NCBI RefSeq assembly: GCF_029690065.1
Contig: NZ_CP121463.1
Span: 3,162,001-3,226,000, forward strand
Source of the DNA: Arthrobacter sp. Y-9
Lineage (GTDB): Bacteria > Actinomycetota > Actinomycetes > Actinomycetales > Micrococcaceae
Length of the DNA stretch: 64,000 nt
Direction: 5' to 3'
The first letter of the stretch is position 1. Every line of letters starts with the position of its first letter. Made by a program: the position numbers and the translations under genes. Below, piece by piece: positions 36,892-44,505 of the stretch. A model generated the notes under the pieces. It did no database searches, was not told the origin of the DNA, and worked only from the letters and a program-made list of their open reading frames with translations.

Positions 36892-37692
36892 CTACTTCCC
36901 CGCCACCGTGTCCGAGGACAGCTTCTGCGCCAGCCAGATCGGGACGATCGACACCACGATCAGGACCACGGCCACCACGTTGACCACGGGCGCCTGGTTG
37001 GGACGGAAGAGGTTCTGCAGGATCCAGATCGGGAGCGTGGTCTCGCCCGCCCCGATCGTGAACGTGGTCACGATGATCTCGTCGAAGCTGAGCGCGAAGG
37101 CCAGCAGGCCACCGGCCAGGAGTGCCGAACGGAGCTGTGGGAACGTCACCTGCCAGAAGGTGGTGAACACCCCGGCGCCCAGGTCCGCGGACGCTTCCTC
37201 GAGGCCCGGGTTGACCCGCCGCAGCCGGGCGATGACGTTGTTGAACACCGTCACGATGCAGAAGGTCGCGTGAGCCACCACCACGGTGAACATGCTCAGC
37301 GGCACCCCGAGGATGGTGGTGAACATGTTGTTCAGCGCGATGCCGGTGACGATGCCGGGCAGAGCGATCGGCAGGATCACCAGCAGGTTCACCACGTCAC
37401 GGCCGAAGAAGCGGTACCGCTGCAGCGCCAGGGCGAGCAGCGTGCCCAGGACGAGCGCGATCAGCGTCGCCACGGCGCCCACCCAGAGGGAGGAGACCAG
37501 AGCCGAGCGCACGCCGTCGTTCTCGAAAGCCCGCGTCCACCACTCCAGGGTGAAGCCCTTCGGCGGCCAGCCGAAGGTGCGGTCGGCGTTGAACGAGTTG
37601 ACCACCACCAGGAGCAGCGGCGCGTAGATGAACAGCAGGACCAGCCCCGTGATCAGACCGAGGATCCCTTTGGCACTCCGTGAAAGTCTCAT
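36892..37692 (-). CDS. potC: ABC transporter permease, polyamine type (PotC-like)
   Basis: 266 residues, about six membrane helices. The EAA loop lies in the segment EEASADLGAGVFTTFWQVTF, which contacts the ATPase. NSFNADRTFGWPPKGFTLEWW near the start and LSFDEIIVTTFTIGAGETTL near the end are typical of PotC-type spermidine/putrescine permeases. It is last in the operon. The start is ATG 37692; longer frames in this phase run through the upstream gene and are not real. Confidence 0.88.
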   Translation of the reverse strand: MRLSRSAKGILGLITGLVLLFIYAPLLLVVVNSFNADRTFGWPPKGFTLEWWTRAFENDGVRSALVSSLWVGAVATLIALVLGTLLALALQRYRFFGRDVVNLLVILPIALPGIVTGIALNNMFTTILGVPLSMFTVVVAHATFCIVTVFNNVIARLRRVNPGLEEASADLGAGVFTTFWQVTFPQLRSALLAGGLLAFALSFDEIIVTTFTIGAGETTLPIWILQNLFRPNQAPVVNVVAVVLIVVSIVPIWLAQKLSSDTVAGK

Positions 37693-37703
37693 GGGACGCC
37701 TCC

Positions 37704-38639
37704 TTACAGCTCGTCCAGGGCGCCGGTCCGGCGCACCACCAGCAGGTAGATCATGATGATCGCGATCGGGATCAGGGAGACCGCCGACGCGAAGGGCAGA
37801 TTGTTCGCCGCGCCCACATTGCTGTAGACCACGGTGCCGAGCATCTGGGTCTTGCCGCCCACGATCTGCGCCGTGATGTAGTCGCCGAGGGTGAGCGAGA
37901 ACGTGAAGATGGTCCCCGCGATGATCGACGGCACCAGCAGCGGCATGACCACCAGGCGCACCGTCATCCAGGGCTTGGCGCCCAGGTCGCCGGAGGCCTC
38001 GAGCAGATTGCCGGGCACCTTCTCGAAACCGGCGTGGATCGGCAGGATCATGTACGGCAGCCAGATGTAGGAGAGCGTGAGGATCACGGCCACCTCCGAG
38101 TACCCGGGCGAGCTCACCCCGAGCGGCGCGCCCAGCCATTCGAGCAGACCGCCTTCGGCGAGCACATTGCGCCAGGCGTACGCCTTGACCAGATAGCTCG
38201 CCCAGAGCGGCATGAGGACCGCGACCAGCAGGAGTTTCTGCCAGCGGGCGGAGGCCACCTTCGCGATGAAGAACGCCAGCGGAATGGCGACGACGGCGTC
38301 GATCACCGTCACGAGCACGGCGATCCACAGCGTGCGCAGGGTGATGCCCTGGTACACCGGGTCGAAGAGCGCCTGCTTGATGTTGTCCAGGGTCCAGACC
38401 TGGGACACCTTGCCGGTGAACGTGTCCACGCTCCACAGCGCGGTGATGAGCAGGGTCGCGAGGGCCGCGATGTAGACGAGGACCAGCCAGCCGGCCGGCG
38501 CCGTGAGCAGACCCGCCAGGCGGGCACGGGGTGAGCGGTACAGGAACCCGGAGAGCGGGCTCACTTTGGCCCGGGGGACGCCGCCGGAGGCGCCTCCCCG
38601 CCCCGGATCGACGCCGGGCCGGCTGAGCTGGAGTGACAT
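37704..38639 (-). CDS. potB: ABC transporter permease, polyamine type (PotB-like)
   Basis: 311 residues. The N-terminal cytoplasmic tail is followed by PAGWLVLVYIAALATLLITA and five further helices. The EAA loop is LLEASGDLGAKPWMTVRLVV, and FSLTLGDYITAQIVGG is the usual closing signature of PotB-type subunits. It pairs with the PotC-like gene 11 bp downstream. ATG 38639 was chosen because upstream codons overlap the binding-protein gene. Confidence 0.88.
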   Translation of the reverse strand: MSLQLSRPGVDPGRGGASGGVPRAKVSPLSGFLYRSPRARLAGLLTAPAGWLVLVYIAALATLLITALWSVDTFTGKVSQVWTLDNIKQALFDPVYQGITLRTLWIAVLVTVIDAVVAIPLAFFIAKVASARWQKLLLVAVLMPLWASYLVKAYAWRNVLAEGGLLEWLGAPLGVSSPGYSEVAVILTLSYIWLPYMILPIHAGFEKVPGNLLEASGDLGAKPWMTVRLVVMPLLVPSIIAGTIFTFSLTLGDYITAQIVGGKTQMLGTVVYSNVGAANNLPFASAVSLIPIAIIMIYLLVVRRTGALDEL

Positions 38640-38641
38640 GA

Positions 38642-39829
38642 TCAGCCCTTGATTTCCGTCCAGGCCTTGGTCCAGGCCGAGTAATCCGTGCACTTGGCAT
38701 CGGTGCGGCCGTCCAGGCACTTCTCCACGGGCGTGGTCCAGTACCAGATCTTGGACGCGTAGTCGGCGTCACCGGAGTGGTAGGTGGCGCAGTGCTTCTT
38801 GTCCGCGGTCAGATCGCAGGCCTTGGGGTTGGCCGGGGATTCGCCGAAGTACTCGGCCACGGCGGCCTGGGCCTTGGGGCTGGCGATGTAGTCGAGCCAC
38901 TTGTAGGAGCAGTTGGGGTTCTTGGTCTTGGACCCGATCATCCAGGTGTCGGACCAGCCGGTGGCCCCCTCCTCGGGAAGCACGGTGGCGACCTTGGTGC
39001 CGTTGCCGGTGGCGATGTTCGCGCCCACCTGCCACGTGGTGCCGATGACGGTCGAGCCGGAGGCGAAGGACTGGACCTCCTTGGTGACGTCGTTCCAGTA
39101 CTCGCCGACGTTCTTCTTCTGGTCCTTGAGCAGGTTCTTCGCGGCGTCCAGCTGCTTCTCATCCAGCGCGTACGGGTTCTTGATGCCCAGGTCCGGCTGG
39201 TGTTTCATGAGGTACAGGGCGGCGTCCGCGATGTAGATGGGCGAGTCATAGGCGGTGACCTTGCCCGCGTGCTGCGAGCCGTCCTCGAACACGGACTTCC
39301 AGGAGGTGGGCGCGGGGCTCACCTTGTCCGTGCGGTACATCAGGAGGTTGGCGCCCCAGCCGTGCGGCATGCCGTAGTTCTTGCCGTCCACGGTGTTCCA
39401 GGCCTTGTCCTTGAGGAACGGCTCGATGTCGTTGTAGTTCTTCAGCAGGCTCGTGTTGACGGCCTGGACGTCACCGCCGGCGATCAGGCGCAGCGAGGCG
39501 TCGCCGGAGGCGGAGATGACGTCGTACTGGCCGGTCCGCATGAGGGTGACGGCCTCGTCCGAGGTGCCGAACGGCTTGAAGCTGACCTTGCAGCCGGTCT
39601 CCTTCTCGAAGGGCGTCACCCAGTCGACCTTGGGGTCGTTCGAGCCGTCTTCGACGTAGCCGGGCCAGCCGAGGATCGAGACCTGCCCTTCGCCCTGTCC
39701 GATCTCCTTCATGGCCGGGGTCTGGGCGGCACTGCCGCCGCCTCCGCTGGAGGTGCCACAGGCGGTGAGGGCGAGCGCGGCGACGGCTGCGATGCCCGCC
39801 ACCTTGAGGCGCATGCTGTTCTGAGCCAC
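38642..39829 (-). CDS. potD: ABC transporter substrate-binding lipoprotein (PotD-like)
   Basis: 395 residues. The N-terminal VAGIAAVAALALTACGTSSG is a lipoprotein signal with lipobox LTAC, so it is anchored to the outer face of the membrane. The mature part has VSILGWPGYVEDG, ETGCKVSFKPFGTSDEAVTL and YGMPHGWGANLLMY, as in the PotD/PotF group. Those proteins bind spermidine, putrescine or related amines; the ligand here is not certain. The intact length and in-operon position support a functional importer. Confidence 0.88.
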   Translation of the reverse strand: MAQNSMRLKVAGIAAVAALALTACGTSSGGGGSAAQTPAMKEIGQGEGQVSILGWPGYVEDGSNDPKVDWVTPFEKETGCKVSFKPFGTSDEAVTLMRTGQYDVISASGDASLRLIAGGDVQAVNTSLLKNYNDIEPFLKDKAWNTVDGKNYGMPHGWGANLLMYRTDKVSPAPTSWKSVFEDGSQHAGKVTAYDSPIYIADAALYLMKHQPDLGIKNPYALDEKQLDAAKNLLKDQKKNVGEYWNDVTKEVQSFASGSTVIGTTWQVGANIATGNGTKVATVLPEEGATGWSDTWMIGSKTKNPNCSYKWLDYIASPKAQAAVAEYFGESPANPKACDLTADKKHCATYHSGDADYASKIWYWTTPVEKCLDGRTDAKCTDYSAWTKAWTEIKG

Positions 39830-39879
39830 TGTTCTGTCCTTTCGGTGCTTACTGCTGAGTGAATCGTGAGGTGCTGGGG

Positions 39880-39918
39880 GAACGACGACGGCGCACGGCC
39901 GGCCGGGTGCCGTCGTTC
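39880..39918 (-). terminator. Intra-operon hairpin between potA and potD
   Basis: GAACGAC-GAC-GGC (39880-39892) pairs with GCCGTCGTTC (39909-39918) with a 3-nt bulge. It may set the ratio of ATPase to binding protein. Confidence 0.4.
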
Positions 39919-39958
39919 GCGCCGCGCCGGGTTCCGGGAGCCCCGGCCAGGCCGGGGG

Positions 39959-41047
39959 TCAGGCCGCCTCGGGCAGCCAGACGGCGTCCCGCTCGGCCCA
40001 GGAGACGGTGACCCGCCGGCCTTCGAGGGCGTCCGTGTCCGGCACGTCCTCGTGGATCAGCGCGACGACCGTCGGACCCGCGTCCAGGGCGATGTGGACC
40101 TGGGTGGCGTGGCCGATGTAGACGGCCGAGGTGACCTGGCCGCTCAGGGCGCGGGGGCCGGCGTCGTGCGCCGCGGCCTCCCAGTCGAGGCGCAGGCGTT
40201 CGGGGCGGAGCACGAAACTGGTGCCGGGGCCCGCTTCAGTGCCGCCGATCCCGGACGGGAGGATGTTCGAGGTGCCGACGAAGTTCGCGACGAAGCCGCT
40301 GAGAGGACGCTGGTAGATCTCGTGGGCGGAGCCGATCTGCGCGATCCTGCCGTTGCTGAACACCCCGATCCGGTCGCTCATGGTCAGGGCCTCCTCCTGG
40401 TCGTGGGTGACGAAGATGAAGGTGATGCCGAGGGACCGCTGGAGTTCCTTGAGTTCGATCTGCATCTGCTGCCGCAGCTTGAGGTCCAGGGCGCCGAGCG
40501 GTTCGTCGAGGAGGAGGACCTTGGGCTCCACCACGAGGGCCCGGGCGAGGGCGACGCGCTGCCGCTGGCCGCCCGAGAGCTGCGCGGGGCGCCGGTCCAG
40601 GAACTTGCCGAGCTGGACCCGGTCCAGGGCTTCCGCGGCGCGTTCCCGTCGCTCGGCCTTCGCCATCCCCCGGACCCGGAGTCCGTAGGCGACGTTGTCG
40701 ATGAGGGACATGTGAGGGAAGAGCGCATAGTCCTGGAAGACGGTGCTGACATCCCGTTCGAAGGGCGCCTTGGTGCTGACGTCCACGCCGTCGAGCTCGA
40801 TGGTCCCCGAGGTGGGGAGTTCGAAGCCCGCGATCATGCGCAGCACGGTGGTCTTGCCGGAGCCGGACGGTCCCAGCATCGAGAAGAACTCGCCCTGGCG
40901 GATGTCCAGGTCCACCCCGTCCACGGCGTTCACCTCGCCGAAGGTCTTGACGAGGTTCGTCAGCCGGATGGCCGGGACCGCGTCCCGCGTCTCGGGGGCG
41001 TCCACCGCCGGGGAGGAGGCCGGGTGGCGCATCGCCTGTTCGCTCAT
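39959..41047 (-). CDS. potA: ABC transporter ATP-binding protein (PotA-like)
   Basis: 362 residues. Walker A GPSGSGKTT, Q-loop VFQDYALFPHM, signature LSGGQRQRVALARAL, Walker B VLLLDEPLGALD, and switch His in FVTHDQEEAL. The C-terminal 110 residues form the TOBE/OB regulatory domain (FVLRPERLRL). It is the first gene of the minus-strand operon and energises the two permeases. Divergent from the FadR-type regulator with a 227-bp intergenic region, which probably holds both promoters. Confidence 0.92.
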   Translation of the reverse strand: MSEQAMRHPASSPAVDAPETRDAVPAIRLTNLVKTFGEVNAVDGVDLDIRQGEFFSMLGPSGSGKTTVLRMIAGFELPTSGTIELDGVDVSTKAPFERDVSTVFQDYALFPHMSLIDNVAYGLRVRGMAKAERRERAAEALDRVQLGKFLDRRPAQLSGGQRQRVALARALVVEPKVLLLDEPLGALDLKLRQQMQIELKELQRSLGITFIFVTHDQEEALTMSDRIGVFSNGRIAQIGSAHEIYQRPLSGFVANFVGTSNILPSGIGGTEAGPGTSFVLRPERLRLDWEAAAHDAGPRALSGQVTSAVYIGHATQVHIALDAGPTVVALIHEDVPDTDALEGRRVTVSWAERDAVWLPEAA

Positions 41048-41274
41048 CGCAGTGCCTTTTCTGTGGTCAGGGGCCCTTTCACGGCCCGGAGTCCGGAGTG
41101 CGCGGCCACCGTGACGTGGCTCACATGCAACTTCTGGGCTAAAGACTATTACTTAAGAGGATTTATGTATAGACCCAGATTCCGAGCCCGGCTAGCATGG
41201 CGTGTAAGCCGGGATCCCGGCCCGCTCCAGCCGCACCGACGCCGCGGGGAGTCACGCCAGGAGAGGGGTCACGG

Positions 41275-42057
41275 ATGTCGCTCTCACCCCTCGGCGCGTC
41301 CCGTAGCCTCGCCGCGCTATTCACCCCCATCAAGTCCGGGGGCCTGGTGGACGAGGTCTGCTCCCGGATAGAACTGGCCATCGAGACCGGCCTGCTCACG
41401 GCCGGGCAGCGTCTGCCCAACGAGGTGGAACTCGCCTCGGCCCTGGGCGTCTCCGCCGTCACCACCCGCGAAGCGCTCTCCCAACTGCGCGGCCAAGGCC
41501 TCATCCGCACGGTCCGCGGGCGCAGCGGCGGCAGTTTCATCGCCGACGACGCCCTGCCGTCCCCGCAGAAGGCCCGCCAGCGCCTCGCCTCCCTCACCCG
41601 GCTCCAGATCAGCGACCTCAGCCTGCACTACCAGGCGATCGCCTCCGCCTGCGCCGGCCTGGCCGCCCGGCGTGCCACCGCGGACGACGTCGACACGCTC
41701 GAAGAACTCGCCTTCCTGCCCGGCACGGACACCGAGGATCCCCTCGCCTGGCGCATGGCGCACTCCGAATTCGTCCTGGAGATCGCCGCCGCCGCGCGAT
41801 CCGCACGCCTGGCCCGCGAACTGCTCCGCATCCAGGCGGAGCTCGGCACCTTGACGCTGCTGCCCTTCGGGGAACAAGCTTTTCGCGTGGAGGCCACCCG
41901 GCTCCATCAAGCCCTCGCCACCGCCATCGGACAGCACGATCCCCCCACCGCAGAGTCCTTGGTGCGCGAACTCATCCAGAACATCAGTTCATGGCTGCTC
42001 AACGAACTCGCCTCGGAGCAGCTCAGCCGCAAGGAGGCGGCTCATGACACACACTGA
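41275..42057 (+). CDS. GntR/FadR-family transcriptional regulator
   Basis: 260 residues. The winged helix is DEVCSRIELAIETGLLTAGQ, LPNEVELASALGVSAVTTRE and LIRTVRGRSGGSFI. The helical FCD effector domain follows, with the metal-ligand-like positions in RMAHSEFVLEIA and late His residues. Start ATG 41275 with AGGAGAGG upstream. It is divergent from the polyamine-type transporter and overlaps the Cache gene by 14 bp, so it probably regulates the transporter together with that sensor protein. Confidence 0.85.
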   Translation: MSLSPLGASRSLAALFTPIKSGGLVDEVCSRIELAIETGLLTAGQRLPNEVELASALGVSAVTTREALSQLRGQGLIRTVRGRSGGSFIADDALPSPQKARQRLASLTRLQISDLSLHYQAIASACAGLAARRATADDVDTLEELAFLPGTDTEDPLAWRMAHSEFVLEIAAAARSARLARELLRIQAELGTLTLLPFGEQAFRVEATRLHQALATAIGQHDPPTAESLVRELIQNISSWLLNELASEQLSRKEAAHDTH

Positions 42058-42763
42058 CCCCATCACCCTTCCCCAGCCCGCCGAGGACGCCCCCGAGTCC
42101 ATCCGGCACCTGAACGCCCTGCTCGACACCCTGGACGGCCGCCTGGTGGCCTGGGCCGGGCAGACCACCGCCTGGCTCGCGGCCACGCCCCGGATCACGA
42201 GCACCGCCGTGGACAAGGTCATCCGGCCCGCCGTCGAATCCCTGCTCCACCAGCCGGGCTCGCCGTTCGCGGGGGCCGGCTTCATCGCGAACCTCGGCCT
42301 CCTGGCACCCGACCGCAGCTACATCGCCTGGTGGCAGGGCGATGACATGGAGCGCGTCGACGCCCTGGCCAACTTCAGCCCCCAGCCCGTCAGCCGGTAC
42401 ATGCGGGCCGAGTGGTTCCGCGTCCCCGTCTCGACAGGCCTGCCGCACGTCACCGGCCCGTACATCGACCTGCTGTGCACGGACGAGTACGTCTGCACCT
42501 TCACGCACCCGGTGTTCCGCGACGGTCTCGTGGCGGGCGTCGTCGGGATGGACGTGACGGCGCAGAATCTCGAGGTGATGGCACTCGCGTCCCTGCGGAC
42601 ACTGGGGCCGGAGGCGGCCCTAGTGAGCGACGCCGGCCGCGCGATCGTGGCCGTGAGCCCCTCGGTGGACCCGGGCGACGCCGTGCACGCAGCACCGGGC
42701 TCGGCCTCCTACCGCCTGGGTCGCCACTTCATGGCCCACTCGGCGGTCACGCCCGTCGGCTGA
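42044..42763 (+). CDS. Stand-alone Cache (PDC) sensor-domain protein
   Basis: A 239-residue soluble protein. The central YIAWWQGDDMERVDALANFS, RYMRAEWFRVPVSTGLPHVT, GPYIDLLCTDEYVCTFTHPV and DGLVAGVVGMDVTAQNLEVM are typical of dCache ligand-binding domains. There is no signal peptide, membrane helix, kinase or HAMP region. The start lies inside the regulator gene, indicating coupled translation. A plausible role is cytoplasmic ligand binding for the regulator; this is inference. Cache domains often bind amino acids or amines, which would fit the transporter. Confidence 0.75.
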   Translation: MTHTDPITLPQPAEDAPESIRHLNALLDTLDGRLVAWAGQTTAWLAATPRITSTAVDKVIRPAVESLLHQPGSPFAGAGFIANLGLLAPDRSYIAWWQGDDMERVDALANFSPQPVSRYMRAEWFRVPVSTGLPHVTGPYIDLLCTDEYVCTFTHPVFRDGLVAGVVGMDVTAQNLEVMALASLRTLGPEAALVSDAGRAIVAVSPSVDPGDAVHAAPGSASYRLGRHFMAHSAVTPVG

Positions 42764-42800
42764 GCATCGCCTTCGTGACACGTCCGCGCGCCTGTGACGC

Positions 42801-42830
42801 TTGACACCCACCCCTCTCGCGCCGTTCAAT
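42801..42830 (+). promoter_or_regulatory. Promoter of uraD-uraH
   Basis: TTGACA (42801-42806), 18-bp spacer, TTCAAT (42825-42830). Spacing and position relative to the palindrome mirror the hyi promoter. Confidence 0.6.
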
Positions 42831-42853
42831 AATTACGCATATTGAAAATCAAC

Positions 42854-42868
42854 TTTCGCAATGCGAAA
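42854..42868. promoter_or_regulatory. Operator palindrome before uraD
   Basis: TTTCGC-AAT-GCGAAA, perfect 6+3+6 palindrome downstream of the predicted start. Shares the pattern TTyCrCAATGyGrAA with the site before hyi. Confidence 0.7.
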
Positions 42869-42960
42869 TTGTGAGGAGCTTCCGTCGGGGTGGTCCCACG
42901 CGACGTCACCGCCGCGCCCCTCCCCGCCCGGGACGCCTCCACGCAGAGGACAGAGGACAC

Positions 42961-43458
42961 ATGACGCTCGACGAATTCAACGCCCTGTCGCGGGAGGACG
43001 CCATCGCCGTCGTCCGCCCGTGCCTGGACATCCAGCGCTGGATCGAGGCCGTGGTGGACGCGCGTCCCTACGCCTCGGCCGGGGAGCTGAGTGAGACGGC
43101 CGGGTCCGTCGCGGACCCGTTCACCGCGGAGGAGCTCGAAGCCGCGCTCGCGCATCACCCGCGGATCGGGGAACGGGCCAAGGGGGACAGCAAGGAGGCC
43201 TCGCTGTCCCGCAACGAGCAGTCCGCCGTCGACCCCAGCGACCGCGAGGTCCAGGAGGCCCTGGCCACCGGCAACGCCGCCTACGACCAGAAGTTCGGCC
43301 GGGTCTTCCTGATCCGCGCCGCGGGCCGCAGCGCTCAGGAGATCCTGGCCGCGCTGAACGAACGCCTGGGCAACACCCCGGAAGAAGAAGACATCATCGT
43401 GGCCGAGCAACTGCGCCAGATCGCCGTGCTCCGCCTGGAAGGAGCCGTGCAGGCATGA
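42961..43458 (+). CDS. uraD: OHCU decarboxylase
   Basis: A 165-residue helical enzyme converting 2-oxo-4-hydroxy-4-carboxy-5-ureidoimidazoline to S-allantoin. The catalytic His is in LAHHPRIGER. SLSRNEQSAVD and the RVFLIRAAGRSAQEILAALN segment are family hallmarks. The start is ATG 42961 with AGAGG upstream; longer frames are Arg-rich. It overlaps uraH by 4 bp. Confidence 0.93.
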   Translation: MTLDEFNALSREDAIAVVRPCLDIQRWIEAVVDARPYASAGELSETAGSVADPFTAEELEAALAHHPRIGERAKGDSKEASLSRNEQSAVDPSDREVQEALATGNAAYDQKFGRVFLIRAAGRSAQEILAALNERLGNTPEEEDIIVAEQLRQIAVLRLEGAVQA

Positions 43459-43796
43459 GCGTTTCCCAGATCACCACCCACATCCTGGACACCGGTTCCG
43501 GCCGTCCCGCCGCCGACGTCCCCGTGATCCTCTTCGCGGGCGGCGACGGCGCCTGGAACGAGATCGCGCGCGGCGTCACCGACGCCGACGGCCGGATCAA
43601 GAACCTCGGCCCCGAGTCCGTCCCCGGCGGCACCTACAAGCTCAACTTCGCCACGGGCGCCTACTACGAGGGCCAGGGGCAATCGACGTTCTTCCCGGAG
43701 GTCGAGCTCACGTTCGCCGTGGCGGACACGGGCGAGCACTACCACGTGCCGCTCCTCCTGAGCCCCTTCGCATTCTCCACCTACCGGGGCTCCTGA
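43455..43796 (+). CDS. uraH: 5-hydroxyisourate hydrolase
   Basis: A 113-residue transthyretin-like protein hydrolysing 5-hydroxyisourate, the step before UraD. The N-terminal ITTHILDTGSGRPAADVPV supplies the His, and the canonical C-terminal tetrapeptide is YRGS. It is coupled to uraD. A uricase gene, which often follows, is not here. Confidence 0.93.
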   Translation: MSVSQITTHILDTGSGRPAADVPVILFAGGDGAWNEIARGVTDADGRIKNLGPESVPGGTYKLNFATGAYYEGQGQSTFFPEVELTFAVADTGEHYHVPLLLSPFAFSTYRGS

Positions 43797-43822
43797 CCCC
43801 CTCTCCCCCTCTCCCCCTCTCC

Positions 43823-43883
43823 CGCGAACCGCCAGTAGATGCCCGTATCGCCACCGCATACGGGCATCTACTGGCGGTTCGCG
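43823..43883. terminator. 26-bp perfect inverted repeat after uraH
   Basis: Arms 43823-43848 and 43858-43883 are perfectly complementary over 26 bp, with a 9-nt loop. It is preceded by a CCCTCTCC polypyrimidine tract (43798-43822). Confidence 0.8.
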
Positions 43884-43972
43884 CATGAGCGGAGCGGGGC
43901 GACGAGGGACCCTGCGGGCCTGCACGGGCAACTCGCAGGGAACGTCCAGTGATCCGGGATACCCTTGGAGGC

Positions 43973-44341
43973 ATGCAGCAGGACCCCGCCTCCTCCGGCG
44001 ACACGACGTTCGAACAGCGCCAGATCACCGTGCGTACCGCCCCGAAGTACGTGCCGTTCCTGGTGCTCGGCGGCCTCATCGGCCTGGCCGTCGCCGCGAT
44101 CTCCGCTTTCGGGTTCCCCAACCCGCAGTCGGCCTCCAACCCGGCCCGGTCCTACGACCCCAGCACGGTCTTCGGGTTCCTGGCCGTCCTGTTCGCCGGC
44201 ATCGGCGTCGTCCTCGGGGCCATTGTGGCGCTGATCCTGGACCGCGTGGGCCGCAAGCGCAGCCGCATCGCAACCGTTCAGGCCCTCACCCCGGAAGAGG
44301 ACCGCGCAGCCGAGCAGGCCGAACGGGATGCCGACGCCTGA
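43973..44341 (+). CDS. Small membrane protein upstream of purF
   Basis: A 122-residue protein. It has two predicted helices, VPFLVLGGLIGLAVAAISAF and FGFLAVLFAGIGVVLGAIVAL, and a charged C-terminal tail RVGRKRSRIATVQALTPEED. It resembles a conserved actinobacterial two-helix membrane protein of unknown function. TACCCT lies 7 nt before the ATG, so its transcript may have little leader. Not part of the purF transcript, which has its own promoter. Confidence 0.65.
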   Translation: MQQDPASSGDTTFEQRQITVRTAPKYVPFLVLGGLIGLAVAAISAFGFPNPQSASNPARSYDPSTVFGFLAVLFAGIGVVLGAIVALILDRVGRKRSRIATVQALTPEEDRAAEQAERDADA

Positions 44342-44493
44342 CGGCGTCCACCCACCTCCCCCGCGGCCGCCGCACCGCTGCTGAACAGGCTCTTCACCGC
44401 TTTCCGTGACCCTCGCGACGGCGCCCGGCGCGCGACGGCGGAGGGCCGGCGTCGCGGTTCCCGTCACAGGGCGGCACGTCCCTCCGGACATGC

Positions 44494-44499
44494 GATAAT
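44494..44499 (+). promoter_or_regulatory. -10 box GATAAT for leaderless purF
   Basis: TGC-GATAAT (a TG one base before the hexamer) ends 6 nt before GTG 44506; no ribosome site exists, so purF mRNA probably starts at the GTG. Confidence 0.6.
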
Positions 44500-44505
44500 T
44501 GAGCA

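Noticed and set aside
43798-43822. CCCTCTCC polypyrimidine repeats as a regulatory tract
   Set aside because: Short, and located after uraH; nothing links it to a function beyond flanking the hairpin.
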